Shown piece after piece: positions 56,931 to 64,000 of a stretch of DNA of 64,000 bases. This DNA comes from Patescibacteria group bacterium. GTDB lineage: Bacteria; Patescibacteria; Paceibacteria; Paceibacterales; UBA10102. Positions within the stretch are counted from its first letter, which is position 1. Each line of letters begins with the position of its first letter. Below the pieces are notes generated by a model, which did not search any database, was not told where the DNA came from, and worked only from the letters and a program-made list of their open reading frames with translations. The stretch lies in assembly GCA_024239055.1 (NCBI GenBank), contig JANBVJ010000002.1, positions 1 to 64,000 on the forward strand, read 5' to 3'. The position numbers and the translations under genes are program-made.

Positions 56931-57799
56931 TATGATCTCCTATGAATTTTCTTGTGTTTACTTAATTCCTCAGCAGATCTATAAAACTTTCCACAATTAT
57001 CGCATAGCCCAAAGTCTATACTTGCAGGATTTTTGTTTGGATCATCAAAGTATTTGTCTTTGATAAGGTCTTGGGAAAGAACTATTCCTTGTTTCCGTAA
57101 TTCGTCAAAGAATAATGTAGCATCTCTATCCTCTTCTAAAAATACACTATCACCTTCTCTCTTTGAAGAACCAGAAATTTTATCTTCAATTCCTAAATCT
57201 TTTAACATTTCTTTGCTTACTTCGTAATATCCATGAGAAGGATCTTCGTAGAATGTTATTGGTGATGCTAATACATTTTTAGTAAGTTCTCTTTTCTTTC
57301 TTGTATCTTCCTTTTCTCCAAATGCAACCTTGCCTGATGCCATTGTAATGTAACCTGAAATCATTGGATGATCTACTTCTACAAACTCTCCTGTTACTTC
57401 ATCATCAACTTCGATTTTGTTTTCTTTGATGAATTCTTCTTGGTGATCAATGCTATCAAACTCAAACCATTCTTCTCCGTTTGCAAACCTTACTGATGTA
57501 ACTGGTCTGCCATCCATCATTTCATGTTTTACTTTAACAATTTCTGAACCAACTGCATTTTCCCACTCCATTTGTTCCGTAACTGACATGTCGATTGGCA
57601 TCTCATGATGTGGCATTTCCATTTCCTGTTCTTTTCTATCTCTAACTTTTACATCCCTTTGCATCTGGATTAATTTTGCTTGAGGAATTTTTACTCCATC
57701 TCTTTTTACATCAAATGGTTCTTCTCGTTTTTTTCTAGGCTTTGCTTTGTAAGTTGTAATTGGATGGAACTTGTTGTTTGAATCTTTGAAACCTTTCAT
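56930..57799 (-). CDS. tagged protein with C-terminal C2H2 finger
   Basis: 289 aa. Tag MKGFKDSNNKFHPITTYKAK, ending GVKIPQAK. Middle acidic, beta-rich (MSVTEQMEWENAVGSEIVKV). The end DFGLCDNCGKFY...HKKIH is a classical zinc finger. DNA or protein binding is plausible. Confidence 0.75.
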   Translation of the reverse strand: MKGFKDSNNKFHPITTYKAKPRKKREEPFDVKRDGVKIPQAKLIQMQRDVKVRDRKEQEMEMPHHEMPIDMSVTEQMEWENAVGSEIVKVKHEMMDGRPVTSVRFANGEEWFEFDSIDHQEEFIKENKIEVDDEVTGEFVEVDHPMISGYITMASGKVAFGEKEDTRKKRELTKNVLASPITFYEDPSHGYYEVSKEMLKDLGIEDKISGSSKREGDSVFLEEDRDATLFFDELRKQGIVLSQDLIKDKYFDDPNKNPASIDFGLCDNCGKFYRSAEELSKHKKIHRRS

Positions 57800-57801
57800 T
57801 T

Positions 57802-58509
57802 TTACTCTCCCCTGTAGTCTTTAGCCCACTCGTATCTGCCAATAAAAGTATCATATTCTGATGGATCACTAGGATGACGTTGTACTTTACTTAGAAAGTG
57901 TTCAAGTCCAATATCATGTAACATTACCAGATTTTTTGAATCTGCTCTATACATCGCATCGGCATACCTTCCTTCAAATAATGCTTCACCAAAATGTCCA
58001 TGACCTAAAGAACCTCTTCTATATTCTTCTGCAATTTGTGAGTTAGGGAATTTTTCTACATAAATTTGGTAAAGGTCACTTGCTTTTGATTTTTGCCAGT
58101 CTGTGAATTTTCTATCATCTTCTTTGGAAACACCTTCCTTGAAATATCCTTTACGAATTTCCTTTGCTTCTTCATCTGAAATAACATTTTCAAGTCTTGC
58201 TTTTCTTACACTATTTTCAAGTCTTGCTTTTCTTACACCAACATAGTTTCCTCCACAATCACAAACTCCTGAATGATGTGAATGTGCATCCATTTCTAGA
58301 TGATCTTTGATGTGTTGTTTTACTTCTTGTTGAGTATCTCTCGTAATTTCAGAGTTACAAACTGGACAGAAGCCAGTTGAACCACTCCACAACCTTTCTT
58401 TTCTAATCTTAACTCCCTCAGTCTTTGTAGACTGGTCTCTTGACATTCTTGTTCCCTTTTCGTATTTTGTGTGAGGATGAAATTTCCCCTTTTCCATGTG
58501 ACCTTTCAT
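57802..58509 (-). CDS. tagged protein with zinc finger and 'YVxxFP' domain
   Basis: 235 aa. Tag variant MKGHMEKGKFHPHTKYEKG, ending GVKIRKER. CPVCNSEI...HIKDH and HSHHSGVCDCGG give zinc sites. A second VRKARLENSVRKARLENVI duplicates the tag end. The C-terminal 100 residues (YQIYVEKFPNSQIAEEY, GHGHFGEALFEGRYADAMYR) are shared with the 62155 protein. Confidence 0.75.
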   Translation of the reverse strand: MKGHMEKGKFHPHTKYEKGTRMSRDQSTKTEGVKIRKERLWSGSTGFCPVCNSEITRDTQQEVKQHIKDHLEMDAHSHHSGVCDCGGNYVGVRKARLENSVRKARLENVISDEEAKEIRKGYFKEGVSKEDDRKFTDWQKSKASDLYQIYVEKFPNSQIAEEYRRGSLGHGHFGEALFEGRYADAMYRADSKNLVMLHDIGLEHFLSKVQRHPSDPSEYDTFIGRYEWAKDYRGE

Positions 58510-58982
58510 TTCTTTATATCATCACACAACATACACCACTGACTTTCTGGATGATGAATATCTACACCAGAAGAAGCAACGTGGAATACTTTTCCACCTC
58601 TAAATTCGGTTCTTATCGGTTTATTTTTAGATACATGTCTGTACCTTGCAGATCTTTTGAACCTGTCTGGTACTTCACATAAAACTGCCTTTACTCCACT
58701 TCCACCTAACTGAAATGTTCTGCACTCTCCACCTTTCTTAATTTTATTTGGATCGAACTGCCTAATCCTCAAAGTGTTTTTCTGAGTATCTACCTTCGTT
58801 GATTTAAACTCGTGATCACTTGCCCACTTCTTAGCCTTTGACATGTTGAATTTTTTCTTATCAAATATCAAAGTCTGAATTTTTGATTTTTCAAACTTTT
58901 TTGTTCTTGATGCTTTTGTTACTCCCCTCTTCATTCTTGAGATGGGATGGAACTTGTTGTTAGAATCTTTAAAGCCCTTCAT
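58506..58982 (-). CDS. tagged protein with phage capsid-maturation-associated domain
   Basis: 158 aa. Tag MKGFKDSNNKFHPISRMKRG. The cargo IQTLIFDKKKFNMSKAKKWA, then RIRQFDPNKIKKGGECRTFQ, and GGSGVKAVLCEVP matches a small domain widely seen in phages near portal and prohead protease genes (V/I-FPK-x-F, A-x-x-W, RFRQ-x-P, I-x-L-x-GI-x-h-V). Supports a virion context. Confidence 0.72.
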   Translation of the reverse strand: MKGFKDSNNKFHPISRMKRGVTKASRTKKFEKSKIQTLIFDKKKFNMSKAKKWASDHEFKSTKVDTQKNTLRIRQFDPNKIKKGGECRTFQLGGSGVKAVLCEVPDRFKRSARYRHVSKNKPIRTEFRGGKVFHVASSGVDIHHPESQWCMLCDDIKK

Positions 58983-59359
58983 TATAGGAACCTAATCTCA
59001 TTTTTTACTTCATCCGGTAATGTTCTTCTTTCCTCTTTGGTTAGTTTTCTTAGATCTTTCTTTAGATCATTTCTTAATGCTTTTATTACTTGATTATTTT
59101 GTTTAATCTGATCTCTTCTCGAAACTGCAAACGCTGAATCTGGACTTGATTCTATCTTATCTGCTATTGCTTCATTTCTATCTGTTAATTTTTCTTTTAA
59201 TGCTACATCTCTGTTAATGTCCTTTTTTATCATTCCAAAAGATTCTTCTCGCTTTGGAAGTCTTAATTCTAACTTTGGAACTAATGACTTTCTGGTTTTG
59301 CTGTATCTCTTATTCCTTATCGGATGGAACTTTCCCCTCTTATCGGTAAAGCCTTTCAT
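58982..59359 (-). CDS. tagged helical protein
   Basis: 125 aa. Tag MKGFTDKRGKFHPIRNKRYS. Cargo is a charged helical bundle (KDLRKLTKEERRTLPDEVKN). One-base overlap upstream. No family. Confidence 0.72.
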   Translation of the reverse strand: MKGFTDKRGKFHPIRNKRYSKTRKSLVPKLELRLPKREESFGMIKKDINRDVALKEKLTDRNEAIADKIESSPDSAFAVSRRDQIKQNNQVIKALRNDLKKDLRKLTKEERRTLPDEVKNEIRFL

Positions 59360-59974
59360 CTAAAACACATCCACATCGCTAAGGAAAGATTTTACAAATA
59401 CATTTTCACTTAATCGTTTCAATTTATCCATTGGTGCTTTTTTGAGTACATCTTTTAATTGATCTGATGCTTCTTGTGAGTAATCATAAGAAGTTGCCAA
59501 GAAATTCCCTGCAACATAAAACTCAGTTCCACCTTCAATGTCATTCATAATATCAAAACCTAAAACAGAATCTATTTCATTTCTTGCATTTTGTAGAATG
59601 TGTTCATATAGAACAGCAACTACATCTACATCTGATAATGATGTTCCTGTGTCATCTGCAAATTCTCTAGCCAAGTCTGCTACTTCACCACCATCCAAAC
59701 CAACTTCTTCTCCTTTATCAACTGCTGATGCTATATCACCTGAACCAAAATCTGTAATACTCGAAGTGAATCTGTCAAACTCTCTAGCCCTTATTTCTGC
59801 TGATACAGGTTCAGATTTAAGTTCAAACATTTTTTCAATACTTTTTTCTGGAACTCTTGCTTTTCTTTCAATCTTAATTCCTGTAATCTTTGCAGATTGA
59901 TCTCTTGACTTTCTAACTCCCTTTGATTGAGTTATGGGATGGAACTTGTTGTTAGAATCCTTGAAGCCCTTCAT
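59360..59974 (-). CDS. tagged protein, unknown cargo
   Basis: 204 aa. Tag MKGFKDSNNKFHPITQSKGV, ending GIKIERKAR. Cargo helical with acidic loops (DDTGTSLSDVDVVAVLYEHI); ends in FLSDVDVF. Not recognised. Confidence 0.73.
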   Translation of the reverse strand: MKGFKDSNNKFHPITQSKGVRKSRDQSAKITGIKIERKARVPEKSIEKMFELKSEPVSAEIRAREFDRFTSSITDFGSGDIASAVDKGEEVGLDGGEVADLAREFADDTGTSLSDVDVVAVLYEHILQNARNEIDSVLGFDIMNDIEGGTEFYVAGNFLATSYDYSQEASDQLKDVLKKAPMDKLKRLSENVFVKSFLSDVDVF

Positions 59975-60696
59975 CTTTTATCATCCTTATGCATAACTTT
60001 CTTGAAAGATTTGTCAGATGGATCATACAAAGTCAGATTACCACGATTGTTTAGATTGTAATCATTGTCTGTATTACCACTTTCGAATCCTTGACCAGAA
60101 CCTATACCAAAGAATGCCTTGTCTGCTCCACCTGCTTTTTTTACTGCATCCTCAGTTGTGAATCCATGCTGTTCGCCTTTTGGTTTTGTAAGATCGTAAA
60201 AGTCATTGCCACCATAAATTGTATGAAAATTATCTTCTTCTTCATCATCTTGTTGAATCTCAAATCCTTCTGTAACCCAATTTACTGCTTCCTCTCCCTC
60301 CTTCTCTTGTATTGTTTCTATTTCATTTTGTGATAACTCGTTTCCTTCTTCGTCAGTTGCATAACTTGTAGTGACGTATGCTGTCTCTTCATCACTACCA
60401 TCTACATCCAAGTCGTTCTGAACTCTTTTTTGGAAAAAGTCTTTCTTTATGAAATCAATTACCTCATCGAGATTTTTTGCCCTGATATGTGCTGTTTCTT
60501 GTCTGTCCCCATCATACTCAGTTGACCTTGTTGAATAAATTACAAAGAGATGTGATTTTACTTTTACTCCATCTTTTTTGAATCGTTCTTTCATTCTTAC
60601 TCCCTGAGTCTTTGCAGATTGATCTCTTGACTTTCTTGTACCCTTCTTGTAGTCAGTTATCGGATGGAACTTTCCATCTTTAGTGAATCCTTTCAA
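59971..60696 (-). CDS. tagged acidic protein, unknown cargo
   Basis: 241 aa from a TTG. Tag MKGFTKDGKFHPITDYKKGT, ending GVRMKER. Cargo beta-alpha with a very acidic stretch (IQQDDEEEDNFHTIYGG) and basic end. Separated from the next tagged gene by about 40 nt. Not recognised. Confidence 0.72.
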   Translation of the reverse strand: MKGFTKDGKFHPITDYKKGTRKSRDQSAKTQGVRMKERFKKDGVKVKSHLFVIYSTRSTEYDGDRQETAHIRAKNLDEVIDFIKKDFFQKRVQNDLDVDGSDEETAYVTTSYATDEEGNELSQNEIETIQEKEGEEAVNWVTEGFEIQQDDEEEDNFHTIYGGNDFYDLTKPKGEQHGFTTEDAVKKAGGADKAFFGIGSGQGFESGNTDNDYNLNNRGNLTLYDPSDKSFKKVMHKDDKR

Positions 60697-60735
60697 CGGA
60701 ATTTTCCCTCATTGAATGCTCTCTGAACTTTATCT

Positions 60736-61191
60736 TTATCTGATTGCATCTTTTATTGCCCTTCTTGCTTCACCTAATGTTGAAAATCCTTGAAATTTAC
60801 CAAGTGCATTAATGTCACCATCAACATCAATTATTCTAACTGTAAATGCCCTTGCTGAACCTGCATGTTTGACAGTTCCTTTATCTGCTTCACTTGTAAT
60901 AAAATAAATATTTGATTTTTGATAATCTTTCAACTCACCTTCTGACCACATTAATTCTGATAATCTACTTGAAAAAAATCTCATTGTATCTTTATCAAAG
61001 AAATGTGGTGAACCTTTTTCTGCTCTACGTTTTATTTCATCTCCCAAATATCTACCTCTATCAAGAAACTGTTTCATAGATGTAGTTTTCAGTAAAACTC
61101 CTTCTTGTTTTACGTTCTGGTCTCTGGATTTTCTAACGCCTTTGTAATCTGTTATCGGATGGAACTTTCCATCTCTAGTAAATCCTTTCAT
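60736..61191 (-). CDS. tagged protein with phage FFDKDTMRFF domain
   Basis: 151 aa. Tag MKGFTRDGKFHPITDYKGVR, ending GVLLKTTS. Cargo: HFFDKDTMRFFSSRLSEL, YFITSEADKG, RAFTVRIIDVDG, FQGFSTLGEARRAIKD. This matches a recurrent phage domain (HFFSRDTMRFFNSR...YFVTSE...RxYTVR...FQxYxSxxxA). Function unknown. Confidence 0.74.
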   Translation of the reverse strand: MKGFTRDGKFHPITDYKGVRKSRDQNVKQEGVLLKTTSMKQFLDRGRYLGDEIKRRAEKGSPHFFDKDTMRFFSSRLSELMWSEGELKDYQKSNIYFITSEADKGTVKHAGSARAFTVRIIDVDGDINALGKFQGFSTLGEARRAIKDAIR

Positions 61192-61820
61192 GCGTGTTTT
61201 CGAGACTCCATTATTTGTTCAATGACTTGATCCATTAAAGTATCCATTTCATTTTGTGCTCCTTCAAAGTATTTGTCACGATCACCTATCAATTCATTGT
61301 TATCATCTATCTTGTTTAGTTCTTCTATCAGAAGATTGGTTATTGGTAAATCGAACCCTTCATTTTCAAATCTTCTTACTTCAAAGTCATTACCTTCTCC
61401 TTCTAAGTTATCTCCACCATTGTTGAAGATTTCATAATAAAGATTTGATGCTCTTCTATAAAGATCTACATTTCGATCAGGTGATTCTCCTTCATTTGGA
61501 ACTAATTTATTTAATACATCTGCTTCATTTTGATATTTTCCTTTTTGACTCCAATAGGATCTTTCAATATCTCTTGCTTTTCTTTCACCATGAATTAATT
61601 CTACATTTGCTAAATTCTTTCTACAACTTGGACATTTATTTGATACAGGACTATAATGATGTGTCAAATCGGTTTTACAGAAAGGACAATGTAAAGAATC
61701 TCTTGCTTTTCTTTCAACCTTAACTCCTGTTGACTTTGTAGATTGATCTCTAGATTTTCTAGTTCCCTTCTTGTAGTCAGTTATTGGATGGAAAGTTCCA
61801 TCTCTTGTAAAGCCTCTCAT
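61188..61820 (-). CDS. tagged zinc-finger protein
   Basis: 210 aa from the ATG at 61820. Tag MRGFTRDGTFHPITDYKKGT, ending GVKVERKAR. CPFCKTD and CPSCRKN form a ribbon, then ERKARDIERSYW repeats the tag end. C-terminal helical part acidic. The duplicated ERKAR brackets the zinc domain. Confidence 0.74.
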   Translation of the reverse strand: MRGFTRDGTFHPITDYKKGTRKSRDQSTKSTGVKVERKARDSLHCPFCKTDLTHHYSPVSNKCPSCRKNLANVELIHGERKARDIERSYWSQKGKYQNEADVLNKLVPNEGESPDRNVDLYRRASNLYYEIFNNGGDNLEGEGNDFEVRRFENEGFDLPITNLLIEELNKIDDNNELIGDRDKYFEGAQNEMDTLMDQVIEQIMESRKHA

Positions 61821-62155
61821 ACTATTAACTTCCAATCCTTTGTATCTGGAATTTTTTTTACTTCTCTTTTAACTTCTGGATATTGTTTTGGACTTTTTTC
61901 AACTACTTCATATAATCTTCCCCATTTCACATCACCAGCAAAAGTAGAATTCTTTGCAAGAATTATACCTCTCTTTCCATTTGTTGTTCTTGCTACGAGT
62001 GTGCCTCTAAGTCCCTCTCCTTTTTTTGCAATAAACTTGTTGATGTTTGCTTTTCCTTCTGGATTGTCACCTACGTTAATTTTTCTTCTAGTCTTACTTG
62101 GACTTCTTTTGTTTCTAATCGGATGGAACTTGCCTTTTTTAGTAAAGCCTTTCAT
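61817..62155 (-). CDS. tagged basic protein, unknown cargo
   Basis: 112 aa from the ATG at 62155 (TAATG overlap). Tag MKGFTKKGKFHPIRNKRSPS. Short beta-rich cargo (GTLVARTTNGKRGIILAKNS). KOW or small DNA-binding fold possible. Confidence 0.7.
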   Translation of the reverse strand: MKGFTKKGKFHPIRNKRSPSKTRRKINVGDNPEGKANINKFIAKKGEGLRGTLVARTTNGKRGIILAKNSTFAGDVKWGRLYEVVEKSPKQYPEVKREVKKIPDTKDWKLIV

Positions 62156-62775
62156 TATAGTTCTGCTCCACAATCTTTGCAAATCCCTGTAGAAGTTCCT
62201 GTCTTGTAACCCTTATGACATCTCCAACAATATTGTATAGCAGGTCTAGCAAAAACATCTAAGTTTCTAACTGTACCATCAGGAAACATTGCATGTTTGT
62301 AACTTCCATGTCCAGCACCATCTGGTTCTGTCCATGTTTCAACTCTTATGTTACTTCCTCTGTAATCAACAAACTCTGGTTCACCAAACTTTATTCCCAT
62401 CTCCATTAATCTTTTTTTGTTGTCACCATCTGCACGTTCTAATGCTCTATACATATCTCCTGATGCTAAAGCCTGAACAAAACTACCTCCCATTTTTAGA
62501 AATAGATCCCCATGACCCTCTTTAACACTACGAGAATATTCTTTTGAGATAGGTGCATCAGGAAATGCTCTTACATAATGCATCCAGTTGTAAGATGGTT
62601 TATTTTCTACAATTGTTCTCTTTAGTCTGTACCCTTCATTATCATATTTGGAAGTGTGAAAAACTTTGACTCCACCAGTTGGAGTCACCATGTCTTTTGA
62701 TGGCATCCTTTTTTTTCTTGAAGATTGAGTAATAGGATGAAAAGTACCTTTACTATCCTTGAATCCTTTGACCAT
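62155..62775 (-). CDS. tagged protein with 'YVxxFP' domain and zinc ribbon
   Basis: 206 aa. Tag MVKGFKDSKGTFHPITQSSR, then GGVKV. The domain MHYVRAFPDAPISKEYSRSV, GHGDLFLKMGG, DMYRALERAD parallels the 57802 protein. C-terminal CWRCHKG...CKDCGAEL is a zinc ribbon. Promoter-proximal gene of the longer tagged operon. Confidence 0.75.
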   Translation of the reverse strand: MVKGFKDSKGTFHPITQSSRKKRMPSKDMVTPTGGVKVFHTSKYDNEGYRLKRTIVENKPSYNWMHYVRAFPDAPISKEYSRSVKEGHGDLFLKMGGSFVQALASGDMYRALERADGDNKKRLMEMGIKFGEPEFVDYRGSNIRVETWTEPDGAGHGSYKHAMFPDGTVRNLDVFARPAIQYCWRCHKGYKTGTSTGICKDCGAEL

Positions 62776-62790
62776 TCTACTCTAAAATAG
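62766..62790. repeat. operon-head repeat, copy 2
   Basis: 25 bp identical to 52517-52541; includes the ATG and leader of the operon. Shared head suggests one duplicated or co-regulated start. Confidence 0.75.
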
Positions 62791-62801
62791 TCACAATCTA
62801 T

Positions 62802-62815
62802 TATCTTTTAAAGCG
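62802..62815 (-). promoter_or_regulatory. twin promoter B of tagged operons
   Basis: Leftward CGCTTTAAAAG centred about 34 nt before the ATG at 62775, same position as the element before 52526. Confidence 0.6.
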
Positions 62816-62928
62816 ATTTGCTGAACAAATTTGAACTTGAGAGTGGATTTCCACAACTCAAGCCAGTCACGATTCATTCACATATCTCCCTCCCCAATAG
62901 AGTTTAATTGAATCAGACATCTAAGGCT
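62816..62928. other. intergenic region upstream of the tagged operon
   Basis: No credible gene; a 17-codon leftward frame exists near 62920 without support. Lies between the operon promoter and the tandem repeat. Confidence 0.4.
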
Positions 62929-63033
62929 AAGAAAAATTGTTTAAAAAATGTTTTGTAATTCGTCAATTAAAGGAGACATTAAAGAAAAATTGTTTGAAAA
63001 TGTTTTGTAATTCGTCAATTAAAGGAGACATTA
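62929..63033. repeat. tandem duplication of 52-53 bp
   Basis: Two nearly identical units (62929-62981 and 62982-63033), each starting AAGAAAAATTGTTT and containing AATTCGTCAATTAAAGGAGA. They differ by one substitution and one A. Located between the divergent tagged operon and the basic-protein gene. Candidate regulatory or replication site. Confidence 0.8.
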
Positions 63034-63068
63034 TACTAATTTGTACTAAGTGAACCTGCATTTTTTAC

Positions 63069-63191
63069 ATGGCTAAACAATCTCATGCCTCAAGAGTGAA
63101 GGCAGGAAAAAAAGGTGCTAGAACTCGAAAAGCGAAAAAGGCTAAACGAAAAGCATCAGCACGTAAAAGTGCAAGAAGAAGAAAACGCTAG
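63069..63191 (+). CDS. protamine-like basic protein
   Basis: 40 aa, more than half Lys/Arg/Ala (KKGARTRKAKKAKRKASARK) with two Ser and a RRRKR end. One of the few rightward genes; the tandem repeat lies just upstream and ends in a TATACTAATT element. Probably condenses nucleic acid; similar arginine/lysine-rich proteins occur in virions. Overlaps the leftward gene stop by 4 nt. Confidence 0.65.
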   Translation: MAKQSHASRVKAGKKGARTRKAKKAKRKASARKSARRRKR

Positions 63192-63664
63192 TCTGATTCA
63201 GTAGTAATGATGATGACAGCAATTATTTTTTTATTTATCTCTACTTCCAGTTCACCATGATGTATTCTTACAAAGTGTTCCTTGTGACCTGAACCTTTGA
63301 AGTTTCCTTTGCACTTGTAAATATCAACCTTTGACATGTTTAGATCTCCTGTTGCCTTTCTTTGTAAGTTCATGTAGACTTTGCCAATAGGACATCTTAA
63401 TTGTGGTTGCCTTTCAAACAATCTTTTTCCTAAGACTTTGCCATCAGGTTTTTTAAAAATATCTGAAACATTATTGAGTAGGAAATATTTTTTTGCTTTC
63501 TTAATTATAATCAGATGTTCATTGTGTGCCTTGTCTCCCTTGCAGTGACCAATCCAAACTCCTAACTTTCTACTTGATATTGGTTGCAGATAGTTGAGTC
63601 TGTTTGGTCTTGATTGAATCTCACCAATGACACACCTGTAGTTTTTTGCTTGTGCCTCTTTCAT
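63188..63664 (-). CDS. basic protein, unknown
   Basis: 158 aa. Contains GHCKGDKAHNEHLIII and YKCKGNFKGSGHKEHFVRIH with several Cys/His that could bind metal. Basic throughout. Not recognised. Confidence 0.66.
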   Translation of the reverse strand: MKEAQAKNYRCVIGEIQSRPNRLNYLQPISSRKLGVWIGHCKGDKAHNEHLIIIKKAKKYFLLNNVSDIFKKPDGKVLGKRLFERQPQLRCPIGKVYMNLQRKATGDLNMSKVDIYKCKGNFKGSGHKEHFVRIHHGELEVEINKKIIAVIIITTESD

Positions 63665-63975
63665 TTTAGTTCTTCCAGAGATTGCATTAGTGTCAACTGC
63701 TTTTCCTTTGATGGCATAAGATCAATGCCAAACATTCCAATGAAAACTCTTCCACATACAACATGAAAATTGAAAGTTTCTCTTCTGTAAAGTTTTTGTG
63801 AGAACAAAGTTACTGATGAAATTGTTTCTCCCCAATGTCTAGGATTGTCAAGTGTATTGCACTGCTCTTGGCAAGTGCATGTTAACTCATGTAAACAAAG
63901 CCTGCAAACTTTGTTTCTATGATCACGAAGAATTTGTCCCATGTGTTTTATTCTTCTCCAAACTTCATTCTGCAT
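63661..63975 (-). CDS. Cys-rich basic protein, unknown
   Basis: 104 aa. CRLCLHELTCTCQEQC cluster at residues about 24-39 is likely zinc-binding; N terminus basic (WRRIKHMG). ATGA overlap with 63664. Not recognised. Confidence 0.66.
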   Translation of the reverse strand: MQNEVWRRIKHMGQILRDHRNKVCRLCLHELTCTCQEQCNTLDNPRHWGETISSVTLFSQKLYRRETFNFHVVCGRVFIGMFGIDLMPSKEKQLTLMQSLEELK

Positions 63976-63976
63976 T

Positions 63977-64000
63977 TCAGTCTTGATTTGTCTTTGTCTT
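63977..64000 (-). CDS. 3' end of an upstream gene (fragment)
   Basis: Seven codons (KTKTNQD) and a stop at the window's right edge, just before the 63975 start. Too short to identify. Confidence 0.35.
   Translation of the reverse strand, partial: KTKTNQD

Noticed and set aside
62867..62920. 17-codon leftward frame (MSDSIKLYWGG...)
   Set aside because: No promoter, overlap or homology support.
1..64000. Virus hallmark genes
   Set aside because: No terminase, portal, major capsid, tail tape-measure or family B polymerase signature found on either strand; the HerA-like ATPase alone does not prove a virus.

Overview
The window looks like most of an extrachromosomal or integrated mobile element (virus, provirus or plasmid) of an archaeon. 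It is AT-rich. Operon heads carry TATA-like boxes about 25-34 nt before the start codon, often with almost no leader. Genes are packed with ATGA, TTGA or TAATG stop/start overlaps, and TTG starts are common. Archaeal-type small zinc proteins (AN1, C2H2, SWIM, ribbons) are abundant, and there is an MscS channel and a SWIB-like miniprotein. An ammonia-oxidising archaeon (Nitrososphaerota) is a plausible host, but this is inference. I see no rRNA, tRNA or CRISPR array, and no recognisable terminase, portal, major capsid or DNA polymerase, so virus versus plasmid is not settled.

Layout (nearly everything is on the minus strand). 1-6534: operon of membrane and surface proteins (Cys-repeat ectodomains, small multi-TM proteins) with one tagged protein inside it. 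6610-7098 (+): ribbon-helix-helix protein. 14762 down to 7185: about 36 overlapping mini-genes, mostly zinc fingers plus MazG-like, AN1 and RHH proteins. 16345-14991: coiled-coil/HTH/zinc protein and a partner, ended by a clear hairpin-T-run terminator. 16533-17229 (+): two genes, one phage-like. 25923-17219: operon with a HerA/FtsK-like ATPase, methyltransferase and HNH-like protein. 36626-26164: operon with Ku, response regulator, SF2/SNF2 helicase, integrase-repeat proteins and ATP-dependent DNA ligase, i.e. a possible NHEJ set. 42031-37109: operon with an OB-fold protein and many zinc mini-proteins. 43578-42238: MscS channel and two small proteins. 45259-43712: rIIA-like GHKL ATPase with a HExxH tail. 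46473-45449: C2H2 proteins.

46570-62775 is the most remarkable part: about 22 mostly unrelated proteins, almost all starting with the same roughly 45-residue basic N-terminal tag (MKGFKDSNNKFHPI, then KGVRKSRDQ, then GVKI-RKAR), fused to different cargo. Cargo includes an ADP-ribosyltransferase-like fold, two HExxH zincins, a papain-like Cys-His-Asp domain, several domains known from tailed phages, and zinc fingers. The genes sit in two operons whose heads share a 25-bp promoter-proximal identity. The best guess is a set of virion-packaged or transfer-delivered effectors sharing one packaging, export or maturation signal.

Regulation: a conserved GACACGTACA box lies upstream of seven left and central operon promoters but not at the tagged-protein operons. 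Three of those promoters also share a GACAGTAGTAGTAGTT element. This suggests two temporal or functional classes of transcription.
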